Positions 25,694 through 34,405 of a stretch of DNA of 41,624 bases are shown here, piece by piece. This DNA is from Halieaceae bacterium (GTDB lineage: Bacteria > Pseudomonadota > Gammaproteobacteria > Pseudomonadales > Halieaceae). The translations under genes were made by a program, and so were the position numbers. The notes under the pieces were generated by a model. That model was given only the letters and a program-made list of their open reading frames with translations. It was not told the origin of the DNA and searched no databases. The stretch covers positions 1 to 41,624 of the forward strand of contig CABYEX010000010.1 of the NCBI GenBank assembly GCA_902518075.1, written 5' to 3'. Within the stretch, counting starts at the first letter, position 1, and each line of letters begins with the position of its first letter.

Positions 25694-27070
25694 TTGGAGT
25701 CGGTAAAACCCCAGGATTCAGATATCTCGCGAATCCGCATGCAACCCCAGTCGGTCGAGGCAGAACGCTCGGTCATCGGGGGTATTTTGTTAGCGCCCGA
25801 AAGCTGGGATGCCATAGCCGAGCTGGTCGACGCCAGCGACTTTTATCGACCTGAACACCGGGCGATCTTCCGTCAGATCGCGATTCTAGTGGATCGCAAT
25901 GAACCCATTGACGTCATCACGGTTGCCGACCGGCTCCTGGCAACAGGTGAGCTGGACGCTGCCGGCGGCCATACTTATCTCGCAGATCTCGTGGAGCGGA
26001 CGCCCACTGCCGCCAATGTTAGTGCCTATGCCAGAGCGGTTCGGGAGCGCGCACTACTCAGAAAGCTGATTGGCGCGGCACAGGATATTGCGACCACAGG
26101 CTTTAACCCAGAGGGTCGCAGCGCCGAGGAGCTGGTGGATGAAGCCGAGCGGCTCATTATGGCGGTTTCGGAGAGCGGCCCGAAGCTGGGTGGCCCTCAA
26201 GGGATAGCGCCGCTGCTTACCGGTGCGTTGGAGCGCATCGAAGAGCTCTATAACACTGGCGGTGACATCACCGGGCTCACCACAGGCTTTATTGATCTCG
26301 ATAAGAAAACCTCGGGCCTTCAGCCCTCCGATCTGGTGATTGTGGCGGGCCGCCCCTCGATGGGTAAGACGGCTTTTGCCATGAATCTGGTTGAGAACGC
26401 GTGTGCTCACACTGAAAAGCCGATTCTGGTTTTTTCGATGGAAATGCCGGCGGAGCAACTGGTGGTGAGAATGATGTCCTCACTCGGCAAGATCGATCAG
26501 TCGCGGTTGCGCACTGGCAAGTTGCACCAGGATGACTGGCCCAAGTTGTCGGCGGCGATGGCGAAGCTGAAAGAAACCACCATCTTTATTGATGACACGC
26601 CGGCGCTGACGCCGACCGAAGTCAGGGCACGGGCGCGCCGACTCTCGAGGGAGCAAGGAGATCTCGCCATGATCATGGTGGACTATCTGCAGTTGATGCG
26701 GGTTGCGGGCGCGGCGGAGGGCCGCACCGCGGAGATTTCTGAAATTTCCCGTAACCTGAAAGCGATTGCCAAGGAATTCCGCTGTCCTGTTGTGGCGCTG
26801 TCGCAGTTGAATCGAGCCCTCGAGCAGCGGCCAAACAAGCGTCCTGTGAACTCGGATCTTCGGGAATCGGGTGCCATTGAGCAGGACGCCGATGTGGTGA
26901 TGTTCATTTATCGGGACGAGGTGTACCACGAGGACTCGCCAGACAAAGGTGTAGCAGAGATCATTATCGGCAAGCAGCGAAACGGCCCGATCGGCACCTG
27001 CCGACTGGCGTTTCAGGGCGAATTCACCCGGTTTGAAAATCTCGCCCGGGATGACTATGCCGGCTACTGA
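25694..27070 (+). CDS. dnaB: Replicative DNA helicase DnaB
   Basis: A 458-residue hexameric 5'-3' helicase that unwinds DNA at the replication fork. The N-terminal domain (PQSVEAERSVIGGILLAPES) is followed by a linker and a RecA-like motor: Walker A GRPSMGKTAFAM near 218-229, Walker B IMVDYLQLM, LSREQGDLAM, and SQLNRALEQRPNKRP with DLRESGAIEQDADVVMF. The start is TTG at 25694 with AGAAGG 7 nt upstream. No intein is present. Two loader-like genes lie nearby in convergent orientation (27473-29132). Confidence 0.97.
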   Translation: MESVKPQDSDISRIRMQPQSVEAERSVIGGILLAPESWDAIAELVDASDFYRPEHRAIFRQIAILVDRNEPIDVITVADRLLATGELDAAGGHTYLADLVERTPTAANVSAYARAVRERALLRKLIGAAQDIATTGFNPEGRSAEELVDEAERLIMAVSESGPKLGGPQGIAPLLTGALERIEELYNTGGDITGLTTGFIDLDKKTSGLQPSDLVIVAGRPSMGKTAFAMNLVENACAHTEKPILVFSMEMPAEQLVVRMMSSLGKIDQSRLRTGKLHQDDWPKLSAAMAKLKETTIFIDDTPALTPTEVRARARRLSREQGDLAMIMVDYLQLMRVAGAAEGRTAEISEISRNLKAIAKEFRCPVVALSQLNRALEQRPNKRPVNSDLRESGAIEQDADVVMFIYRDEVYHEDSPDKGVAEIIIGKQRNGPIGTCRLAFQGEFTRFENLARDDYAGY

Positions 27071-27116
27071 TCCGGCACTCCCGCTTTATCGTGTTTCAGC
27101 CTAAAAGTCCCTCGCA

Positions 27117-27447
27117 ATGAATCAGGTGACCTCGCCAATCGACCTTGTCGCCTTGCTCGAAATGCTCGGCGGAGAAAAGCAGATCGTGGCCTCGCTGCTA
27201 TCCAAGTTTGTGGAGGAATTGACCTCGGATCTCGCGGCCAGTTAGCAGGCGATGGTCGATCACGGCGCCGAGGCGTATTGCGTATCGCATCGAAGGCACC
27301 AGCGCCAATTTGCATGCTTTTATGCTATCGGCGGCCGCGCGTGAGCTGGAGCAGGCCTGCACCGAGGCCGATGCTTCGCTGATGACGATCAAGCAGCAGG
27401 TGATGTCGGATCAAGCGCGTTTTGTGCGAGAGGCAGTCGAAAGCTGA
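27117..27447 (+). pseudogene. Hpt (histidine phosphotransfer) domain pseudogene
   Basis: ATG at 27117 starts SPIDLVALLEMLGGEKQIVA...FVEELTSDLAAS, matching the first helices of an Hpt domain. TAG follows at 27243-27245. The expected active-site helix appears in another frame from 27274: AYRIEGTSANLHAFMLSAAA, ending at TGA 27445-27447. In working Hpt domains this helix reads A-H-R-L-K-G-S-S-x-N, with a phosphorylated His; here His is Tyr and Lys is Glu. One nonsense codon, one frameshift and loss of the key His show a dead gene, between dnaB and the loader genes. Confidence 0.75.
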
Positions 27448-27472
27448 GCGCCAAGCGCTCAGGCAGGATTGA

Positions 27473-28150
27473 TCAAAGCCCGATTTCTTTTCGCAGCCGC
27501 GCGAGATGCGTGACCTGCTCTTCCGCGCTGGGTGCTTCCTCTGAGGGTGGTGACAGTGCGACCCGTTCCGGGCCCTCCAGCACTTCGCCGCGAGCAGCAC
27601 GACTCACCCACCGTTCGTAATGTTCTCGGTATACCGGCCAGGTTTTTGATTCCGACTCATTCGCGAGAAAAAACCAGTCGCTGTCACGTCCGGCAAGATA
27701 GACCGCCGGATGCTGCCACGCCTCGTCGGTTTTGGGTGAGGGCGCCAGACAGGCCTGCCTATAGGCGTCGTAGGGCGAGGGGAGACCCAGATCACTAAGG
27801 CAGTGCCGACATGCCTCGACCATGCGATTCAGCGTGGGCAGATAGTCGCTGTGCTCAATGGCGTGTTGCGCTGCGCGGAGGATGACCGATGTTGGGTAGG
27901 CGTCGAGGGCCTCCAGCCACAGCCGTTTGACCTGTTTCACTTGCTCGGCGTCTGACCAAGCCGCGTAATATTGATTGTGGTAGTTTAACCGAAACAGCGC
28001 GAACACCTGATTGATAGCGTCAATCAGCTGTAAGTCTGGCGGCTTCGCGGGATCAGTTGGCCCAGCTGGTGTCGGTGAGGTCGTCGCTGAGACTTCGGTC
28101 CTTTGAGCGACGGCCGCCGCCAGCGCCGCCGCGTCCTGTTTTTCCGCCAT
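27473..28150 (-). CDS. Lambda replication protein P-like (helicase-loader family)
   Basis: A 225-residue protein similar to phage replication protein P (Pfam Phage_lambda_P type). An Ala-rich N-terminus is followed by LQLIDAINQVFALFRLNYHNQYYAAW, VKQVKRLWLEALDAYPTSVI, HSDYLPTLNRMVEACRHCL and YDAYRQACLAP. Lambda P captures and loads DnaB. The ATG at 28150 is chosen for GGAG 6 nt upstream; it lies 98 nt inside the end of the DnaT-like gene, an unusually long overlap that implies coupled expression. Being next to dnaB supports a role in helicase loading, but that is inference. Confidence 0.75.
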   Translation of the reverse strand: MAEKQDAAALAAAVAQRTEVSATTSPTPAGPTDPAKPPDLQLIDAINQVFALFRLNYHNQYYAAWSDAEQVKQVKRLWLEALDAYPTSVILRAAQHAIEHSDYLPTLNRMVEACRHCLSDLGLPSPYDAYRQACLAPSPKTDEAWQHPAVYLAGRDSDWFFLANESESKTWPVYREHYERWVSRAARGEVLEGPERVALSPPSEEAPSAEEQVTHLARLRKEIGL

Positions 28151-29132
28151 GCTGTTCTCCATATCCTGCACTGCGACACTGGCGTTTTACGTGCTGCAGA
28201 AATTTACTGTTCCAGGAGGTGTGCACCTCATTACTGTCCACCCAGTACATCACAAACTCGGGAAGCAAGGCTTGCGCATCGGCCTGTTCGATGCCCGCCA
28301 ACCGCAAGGTCTCATACACTGAGGTATCGGGTTCCCAGTTGCGAGGAATTCGGGTGGGCTCGTTACTGTGATGCATCTGGCTGGTGTGCTTCAGCCAGCG
28401 CCGGCGCACATGCTCGACGAAGCGACTGTTCACCTCTTTTGGCGGGCCGCCTCGCTCACTCCAGTAGAGGATGAATTCAGCTCGCACCGATTCCGCAAAG
28501 ATGATATCGATGTCTGCTTGCGCCAGAATATCGAGCGCGTCCTGGCTGGGCGTCCAGTCGCGGTCAAAGGGTGCAGGCGTGCTGATCTCGAAGGCGTGTG
28601 CGCTTGATTGTTTCGCTTCCTGCCGTTGGGTGTCTCGCCAACGGCTGAGAATGTGCTGCCGAAACTGGGTTTCAGCCTCGCTTCCGTTGGAGAGCATAAA
28701 GCTGGCTTGGGCACGCTCGATAAACGTTCGGGGGATGCCGTGGTTCAGAACCAACAGCTCAATTAAGTCATCGCTTGGCCGCCAGCCAGGGTTTCCCTGT
28801 GAAGGTGTCGGCGAACTGTTAGCCCGCGACCCCTGCGCATCCCCCAAGATGTCGGCTGCTGCAGTGAGCAAGACGACATTCGGGTCTCGACTCGGTTGCT
28901 GCTGGATAATGCCCAGAGCCACCAGCTTCGCAATGAGCGTTGCAATGTGATCCAGAGACCAAAACGACAGCGTGTTTTGCAGCGTTGTAAAGGATAGCGG
29001 CGTCCAATCCTCAGCGCCGTGGAGGTGGCTACCCAATGCCTGTAACAAGACGGCCTCTTCAAGCCCGATCGTCTCGGCCAGTTCGGGCGAGAAGGTCAGT
29101 TGTCGATCGGGAAAGAGTGAACCAGAGGGCAT
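28053..29132 (-). CDS. DnaT-like protein with three DnaT domains
   Basis: A 359-residue protein. The N-terminal part (about 1-90) resembles a winged helix (LTFSPELAETIGLEEAVLLQ...HIATLIAKLVALGIIQQQ). Three similar repeats follow, each with a W-x-P-S/D start and an F-x-x-[HY]-[VI]-x-[RH]-x-W/C end: about 115-165 (GWRPSDDLIELLVLNHGI...FRQHILSRW), 193-245 (DWTPSQDALDILAQADI...FVEHVRRRW) and 264-316 (NWEPDTSVYETLRLAGI...FLQHVKRQC). E. coli DnaT has one such domain and acts in PriA-dependent restart. A Gly/Arg-rich tail follows. The start is ATG at 29132. Confidence 0.7.
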   Translation of the reverse strand: MPSGSLFPDRQLTFSPELAETIGLEEAVLLQALGSHLHGAEDWTPLSFTTLQNTLSFWSLDHIATLIAKLVALGIIQQQPSRDPNVVLLTAAADILGDAQGSRANSSPTPSQGNPGWRPSDDLIELLVLNHGIPRTFIERAQASFMLSNGSEAETQFRQHILSRWRDTQRQEAKQSSAHAFEISTPAPFDRDWTPSQDALDILAQADIDIIFAESVRAEFILYWSERGGPPKEVNSRFVEHVRRRWLKHTSQMHHSNEPTRIPRNWEPDTSVYETLRLAGIEQADAQALLPEFVMYWVDSNEVHTSWNSKFLQHVKRQCRSAGYGEQHGGKTGRGGAGGGRRSKDRSLSDDLTDTSWAN

Positions 29133-29221
29133 TTTGATGCGGAGTGGGTCAACCGGTCTGATAGGATACCGACTTACCCGCACCAATACAGCAATTACGA
29201 TAAGTTTCCGGAGAGTTTCGC

Positions 29222-30598
29222 GTGGCGAAGGCAAAAACCGCATTTGTCTGCAATGACTGTGGGGCAGATTTCCCCAAGTGGCAGGGTCAGTGCGGTGAGT
29301 GTCAGGCCTGGAACACGCTCTCGGAAATTCGCTTGAACGCCCCCGCGGCGAAGGCAGCCAGTGCGCGTATGGGAGGGCGGTCAGGTTACGCGGGCACGGT
29401 GGCGGCTGTGCAGCGTCTTGAGGATGTTGCGCTGGTCGATCTGCCCCGGCTGGCTTCCGGGTTTGATGAGCTGGACAGGGTCCTCGGCGGCGGCTTTGTG
29501 CCGGGCTCCAGCATCTTGATTGGCGGGCACCCCGGGGCAGGCAAGAGCACGCTGCTCTTGCAAGCCCTGTGCCAACTGGCAGTGGCGCACCCCGCGCTCT
29601 ATGTGACAGGTGAGGAGTCTCCCGAGCAAATCGCATTGCGCGCCAATCGTCTTGGTCTGCCGACGGATCAGCTGCAGTTGATGGCAGAAACCGATGTCGA
29701 TGCAGTCCTCGCGTCGGCTGAGTCGCTTAAACCCAAGATTCTCGTTGTTGACTCCATTCAGGTGGTGCACAGCGAAACGTTGACCTCTGCCCCCGGCAGT
29801 GTGTCGCAGGTTCGGGATTGCGCTGCGCAGCTGACCCGCTATGCCAAGCAGACGGGCACCATATTGATCTTGGTGGGCCACGTAACGAAGGACGGCAGTC
29901 TTGCCGGACCCAAAGTGCTTGAGCATATGATCGACTGCTCGATTCTCCTGGAGGGCGAACACAACTCCCGCTATCGCACCCTTCGAGGGCAGAAGAACCG
30001 TTTCGGTGCCGTAAACGAGCTGGGTATTTTCGCCATGACCGATACGGGCATGCGCGAGGTCACCAATCCCTCTGCAATTTTTCTGGATCGTTCTGAGCAC
30101 ACCGCGCCAGGGACAACAGTTGTCGTTGTTTGGGAGGGCACACGACCCTTACTGGTCGAAATTCAGGCGCTTGTCGACGACAGCTCACTGGGTAACCCCC
30201 GCCGCGTGACGGTAGGTTTTGAGCAAAACCGACTCGCGATGTTGCTCGCAGTGTTGCACCGACACGGTGGTATTCAAGTGGGCGATCAGGACGTGTTTGC
30301 TAACGTCGTGGGTGGTGTAAGGGTTATGGAGACATCGGCTGATTTGGCGCTTTTGCTGGCAGTGGTGTCGAGCCTGCGTAACCGACCGCTGCCTCGGGAC
30401 TGGGTGGTCTTTGGCGAGGTGGGCTTGTCTGGAGAAATTCGCCCGGTGGCTAGTGGGCAGGAAAGATTGGCCGAGGCAGCAAAACACGGCTTTAAACTCG
30501 CGATCGTTCCCAAGGGGAATGCGCCGAGAAAGGCGATTAAGGGTTTGAAGGTCATCTCCGTTGTGCGTTTGTCTGAGGCACTCGAGGCCATTCAGTGA
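29222..30598 (+). CDS. radA: DNA repair protein RadA
   Basis: A 458-residue RadA (Sms): N-terminal zinc finger Cys10/13/24/27 (FVCNDCGADFPKWQGQCGEC), RecA-like ATPase with Walker A GGHPGAGKST near residue 100, the RadA-specific KNRFG motif near 256-260, and a Lon-like C-terminal domain (VFANVVGGVRVMETSADLAL, FGEVGLSGEIRPV). RadA helps process recombination intermediates and drives branch migration. The start is GTG at 29222 with CCGGAGAG upstream. It is divergent from the DnaT-like gene; the 89-bp gap must hold both promoters. Confidence 0.96.
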   Translation: MAKAKTAFVCNDCGADFPKWQGQCGECQAWNTLSEIRLNAPAAKAASARMGGRSGYAGTVAAVQRLEDVALVDLPRLASGFDELDRVLGGGFVPGSSILIGGHPGAGKSTLLLQALCQLAVAHPALYVTGEESPEQIALRANRLGLPTDQLQLMAETDVDAVLASAESLKPKILVVDSIQVVHSETLTSAPGSVSQVRDCAAQLTRYAKQTGTILILVGHVTKDGSLAGPKVLEHMIDCSILLEGEHNSRYRTLRGQKNRFGAVNELGIFAMTDTGMREVTNPSAIFLDRSEHTAPGTTVVVVWEGTRPLLVEIQALVDDSSLGNPRRVTVGFEQNRLAMLLAVLHRHGGIQVGDQDVFANVVGGVRVMETSADLALLLAVVSSLRNRPLPRDWVVFGEVGLSGEIRPVASGQERLAEAAKHGFKLAIVPKGNAPRKAIKGLKVISVVRLSEALEAIQ

Positions 30599-30726
30599 GC
30601 GACTGCTCCGAGGAGCTCAGCGAGATCTGCGCCGATCTGCCCCAGGTCTCTGCTGCTGGGCTCGCGCCCTGTTGATCCTGTTGGGCCTGTCACTGGCGAA
30701 TTTTTGACTGCGTTACCCCCTGACCG

Positions 30727-32391
30727 TTATTTCAGTTTCCGGTGCTTCACCCGACTGGGTACTGCGGCTTCCGCGCCCACCCGTTGGCGCCGATCATCTT
30801 CATACTCCGAGTAGTTGCCCTCGTCGAAAACCACCTTGCCATCATCCTCATAAGCGAGGATGTGGGTGGCGATTCGGTCTAGGAACCACCGATCGTGTGA
30901 AATCACCAGCGCTGAACCGGGGAACGCCAGCAGCGCTTCCTCAAGTGCTCGCAGCGTTTCGACATCAAGATCATTGGTGGGCTCATCCAGCAGCAGCACA
31001 TTCGCACCCTGTTTTAGTAGCTTGGCGAGGTGCAACCGGTTGCGTTCTCCACCAGAGAGATCTTTGACAAATTTCTGCTGGTCAGAGCCCTTGAAGTTGA
31101 AGCGCCCCACATAGGACCGGGAGGGCACTTCGTAATTGCCGATGCGTATAATATCGAGACCATCCGAGACCTCTTCCCACACGGTTTTACTGCCGTCGAG
31201 GTCATCCCGGGACTGATCCACGTAGCCCAGCTCAACGGTTTCACCGACTGTGACCTCGCCACCGTCAGGGGTCTCAAGGCCCATCAGGATGCGGAATAGT
31301 GTCGACTTTCCCATACCGTTGGCACCGATAATGCCAACTATGCTGCCTTTGGGCACCGTGAAGCTCACGTCCTCGAACAACAAGTGATCACCAAAGGCTT
31401 TTCGCAGTCCGCTGACCTCGACCACCTTATCGCCCAATCGCGCACCCGGCGGAATGTAGATTTCGTTGGTCTCGTTGCGGGTTTGGAACTCTTGAGAATT
31501 CAGCTCCTCGAACCGTTGCAGTCGCGCCTTGTTTTTGGCCTGCCGCCCCTTAGGGTTGGCGCGTACCCACTCGAGTTCTGCCTTGATGGCTTTTTGGTGG
31601 GAGGCCTCCTGACGCTGTTCCTGCTCTATGCGTTTTTCCTTCGCTTCTAACCAGGTTGAGTAGTTGCCCTCATAGGGAATGCCCCGGCCACGGTCCAACT
31701 CGAGAATCCACCCGGCGGCATTGTCAAGGAAGTACCGGTCGTGGGTGATTGCCACGACGGTCCCGGGAAAGTCTTCCAGAAAGTGCTCCAGCCATGCCAC
31801 AGACTCGGCGTCGAGGTGGTTCGTTGGCTCGTCGAGGAGCAACATGTCTGGCTCCGAGAGCAGCAACCTCGCTAACGCTACCCGACGACGCTCACCGCCA
31901 GACAAGGTGTCGACGCTGGCCTCCCAGGGGGGTAGGCGCAAGGCATCCGCTGCAATATCAAGTCGCATATCGAGGTTATGCGCGTCTTTGGCCTGAATAA
32001 TGCCCTCAAGCCTAGCCTGTTCCTTTGCCAGCGCGTCGAAGTCAGCCTCTGGCTCGCCATAATCTGCATACACTTTCTCCAGTCCCGCCAGCGCATCAAT
32101 CGCTTCCTGAACGCCTTCTTCGACGTTGCCGCGGACATCCTTTTCCGAGTTGAGCTGCGGTTCCTGGGGCAGGTAGCCAATCTTAATGTCCAGCTGGGGC
32201 CGCGCTTCACCCAGAATCTCGGTATCGATGCCTGCCATGATCCTGAGCAGCGTCGATTTTCCTGCCCCATTCAATCCGAGAACGCCGATCTTGGCGCCCG
32301 GAAAAAACGACAGCGAGATGTCCTTAAGGATTTCTTTCTTGGGCGGGACGATCTTGCCGACCCGGTTCATGGTGTAGACGTATTGTGCCAA
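30727..32391 (-). CDS. ettA: Energy-dependent translational throttle protein EttA
   Basis: A 554-residue ABC-F protein that binds the ribosomal E site and links translation to ATP/ADP balance. The N-terminus AQYVYTMNRVGKIVPPKKEI is canonical. Two ABC domains carry Walker A GLNGAGKST and GANGMGKST and signatures LSGGERRRVALA and LSGGERNRLHLA, joined by the basic linker (EWVRANPKGRQAKNKARLQRF) that touches P-site tRNA. The start is TTG at 32391; a longer frame to 32424 adds non-conserved residues. GGAGC lies 5 nt upstream. It is convergent with radA. Confidence 0.96.
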   Translation of the reverse strand: MAQYVYTMNRVGKIVPPKKEILKDISLSFFPGAKIGVLGLNGAGKSTLLRIMAGIDTEILGEARPQLDIKIGYLPQEPQLNSEKDVRGNVEEGVQEAIDALAGLEKVYADYGEPEADFDALAKEQARLEGIIQAKDAHNLDMRLDIAADALRLPPWEASVDTLSGGERRRVALARLLLSEPDMLLLDEPTNHLDAESVAWLEHFLEDFPGTVVAITHDRYFLDNAAGWILELDRGRGIPYEGNYSTWLEAKEKRIEQEQRQEASHQKAIKAELEWVRANPKGRQAKNKARLQRFEELNSQEFQTRNETNEIYIPPGARLGDKVVEVSGLRKAFGDHLLFEDVSFTVPKGSIVGIIGANGMGKSTLFRILMGLETPDGGEVTVGETVELGYVDQSRDDLDGSKTVWEEVSDGLDIIRIGNYEVPSRSYVGRFNFKGSDQQKFVKDLSGGERNRLHLAKLLKQGANVLLLDEPTNDLDVETLRALEEALLAFPGSALVISHDRWFLDRIATHILAYEDDGKVVFDEGNYSEYEDDRRQRVGAEAAVPSRVKHRKLK

Positions 32392-32581
32392 CGTAGAGCT
32401 CCGACGGTGTTCAGCGGGGTGCAAAACTAGGGTTGATGTTACCTGTACCCCGTTTATTTTTGGGGGTCGAGTGTACTGAAACGCAGGTGCTTATGGCTAT
32501 CGGAGTGGGCCCTGTTTTTGCGATTGACGTGTTGTTTCGCATCCCATTGCCCGCTGCCAGATCACACAGCCATTGGGCAAC

Positions 32582-32779
32582 TCACTCCTCGCGGATCTCG
32601 ACAATGGTGGACTTGATGACGTCCTCAGGCTCCTGCTCGGTTTCGTTCCACACCACCAAGCGCTCGCTGCTCGGATTGGCGGGTACGTCGGCGTCGCGAA
32701 ACTAAATGGTTTTCACTTCGCTGGTTTTCCAGTGTTTAAAGGTCATGAATCTGTTGGTCATAGTGTTCATATCGCGCAT
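32582..32779 (-). pseudogene. 65-codon small protein frame interrupted by TAG
   Basis: The minus strand from ATG at 32779 to TGA at 32582-32584 is one frame broken only by TAG at 32702-32704 (codon 26). After the break it reads FRDADVPANPSSERLVVWNE then QEPEDVIKSTIVEIREE; before it is FMTFKHWKTSEVKTI. The composition is strongly protein-like for a 65-residue product, but the family is not recognised. Apart from this and the ugd hairpin, the 509-bp gap between ettA and ugd (32392-32900) shows nothing clear. Confidence 0.45.
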
Positions 32780-32870
32780 TGAGCGAGGTCAGATCAGAAA
32801 AGGTTGGCAAAAGCCGTGCCGGGTGCAGCTTTTTGCTGTCAAGGCTCTCTAGGCTTTAAGGGCGTTCAAC

Positions 32871-32896
32871 CCCGTTTACACGATGGAGTAAACGGG
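32871..32896 (-). terminator. Hairpin after ugd
   Basis: CCCGTTTAC and GTAAACGGG form a 9-bp perfect stem with an 8-nt loop, 4 nt past the ugd stop on the minus strand. There is no strong T-run, so it is a probable but not ideal terminator. Confidence 0.5.
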
Positions 32897-32900
32897 TCGT

Positions 32901-34241
32901 TCAGGCGCGATTCACTGAGCGCCCGCGTCCTATACCGAAGTACTCGATCCCGGCTGCTTCCATGTCTTCAGGGTTATACAGGTTACGGCCGTCGATGATT
33001 ATCGGTGATGTCAATCGGCTTTTGATCTCCTCAAAATCGGGTGCTCGGAATAGCTTCCACTCCGTGCAGATGACTAGGCAGTCCGCACTGTCGAGTGCTT
33101 CCTCTTTCGTCGCGGAGTAGTGCATGTCGTCCCGAGGACCATAGATCACCTTGCAGGCCTCCATGGCCTGTGGATCAAAAGCTTTGACCTTACCGCCCGC
33201 TGCCCAGATGGCTTCGATCAGCGTCCGACTGGGTGCCTCGCGCATATCGTCGGTGTTGGGTTTGAAAGACAGGCCCCACACTGCGATGGTGCGTCCGTTC
33301 AGGTCAGCACCCAATCGCGCAGTAACCTGCTCGACCAACTTCTGCTTCTGACGTTCGTTAGTGATGTGCACGGCGGGTAAGATGTGAGCATGGGTGCCGC
33401 TTTGCTTGGCGAGATAATCGAGTGCCTGGACATCCTTGGGGAAGCAAGAACCACCATAACCCGCGCCGGGATAGATGAATTGGTAACCAATTCTGGGGTC
33501 AGAACCCATACCTTGACGCACCAATTCAACGTCGGCACCCACCGCCTCGGCGATATTCGCGATTTCGTTGATGAAGCTGATTTTGGTGGCCAGCATGGCG
33601 TTGGCGGCATATTTGGTGAGCTCGGCACTGCGTGGATCCATGAACATCATTTTGTCGTGATTGCGGTTGAACGACTGATACATGCGGCGGAACTCCGCCA
33701 CGCTGGCCTCCGAGCGGGCACCGATAATGATCCGGTCAGGCCTCAGTGCATCGGTCACCGCGGAGCCTTCTTTCAAAAACTCCGGATTAGAGCAGACCTC
33801 GAAAGGAATCTCTGCTCCACGGGCCGCTAGTCCAGCCGCAATGCACTCGGCCACCTTGTCTGCCGTACCCACGGGGACTGTAGATTTGTTCACCACGACT
33901 TTGCGGGAGGTCATGTGCTCAGCGATGCCCTCTGCAACGGACATCACGTATTGTATATCGGCGCTACCGTCGGCTGCCGCCGGTGTGCCGACACAAACAA
34001 ACAGATAATCACTGGCCTCAACGGCTTCCGCAGTGTCATCGGTTAAACGCAAGGTGCTCTGCGCGATGCCCGCCTGCAGGAGCTCGTTCAGGCCGGGTTC
34101 GTAAAAGGGTAGGTCACCGCCCTGAATCCGCTCGATGCGGGTGGGGTCGATATCCATGCAGGTGACCTGGTGCCCGACCTCGGAGAATACCGCCGCCTGC
34201 ACCAGTCCGACGTAGCCGCCGCCGAAGATACTGATTCGCAA
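32901..34241 (-). CDS. ugd: UDP-glucose 6-dehydrogenase
   Basis: A 446-residue NAD-dependent enzyme oxidising UDP-glucose to UDP-glucuronate for surface polysaccharides. The N-terminal Rossmann loop is FGGGYVGLVQA, EGSAVTDALRPDRIIIG lies in the middle, the catalytic Cys is in YPGAGYGGSCFPKDVQAL near residue 264, and the C-terminal domain holds WGLSFKPNTDDMREAPS and IIDGRNLYNPEDM. The start is TTG at 34241 with AGGGAGA upstream. It is divergent from glyA. Confidence 0.94.
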   Translation of the reverse strand: MRISIFGGGYVGLVQAAVFSEVGHQVTCMDIDPTRIERIQGGDLPFYEPGLNELLQAGIAQSTLRLTDDTAEAVEASDYLFVCVGTPAAADGSADIQYVMSVAEGIAEHMTSRKVVVNKSTVPVGTADKVAECIAAGLAARGAEIPFEVCSNPEFLKEGSAVTDALRPDRIIIGARSEASVAEFRRMYQSFNRNHDKMMFMDPRSAELTKYAANAMLATKISFINEIANIAEAVGADVELVRQGMGSDPRIGYQFIYPGAGYGGSCFPKDVQALDYLAKQSGTHAHILPAVHITNERQKQKLVEQVTARLGADLNGRTIAVWGLSFKPNTDDMREAPSRTLIEAIWAAGGKVKAFDPQAMEACKVIYGPRDDMHYSATKEEALDSADCLVICTEWKLFRAPDFEEIKSRLTSPIIIDGRNLYNPEDMEAAGIEYFGIGRGRSVNRA

Positions 34242-34368
34242 TGTTTTTCTCCCTAATCCGATCAGAATATCGTAAACGTAAAGTCATGGCAGTTTGTAGT
34301 GTCACAATGACAAAACCCTGACGCCGGGGCCGTGTTCCGCTACCATTCGCCCCCAAGTTGAAAATCAG

Positions 34369-34387
34369 GGAACGGTTGATCCGTTCC
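34369..34387 (+). promoter_or_regulatory. Hairpin in the glyA leader
   Basis: GGAACGG-TTGAT-CCGTTCC, a perfect 7-bp stem ending 18 nt before the glyA ATG and just upstream of its AGGAAG. It could affect mRNA stability or translation. No riboswitch fold is recognised. Confidence 0.3.
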
Positions 34388-34405
34388 AAGCCGCAGGAAG
34401 CCACC

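Noticed and set aside
29133..29636. Long N-terminal extension of the DnaT-like ORF
   Set aside because: It would cover radA on the opposite strand and has a Pro/Arg-rich shadow composition; the start at 29132 is better.
30599..30726. 26-codon GTG ORF after radA
   Set aside because: Too short, with no ribosome binding site and no features.
32433..32705. Plus-strand 90-codon ORF between ettA and ugd
   Set aside because: Its composition is random-like, and it overlaps the better minus-strand small-protein frame.
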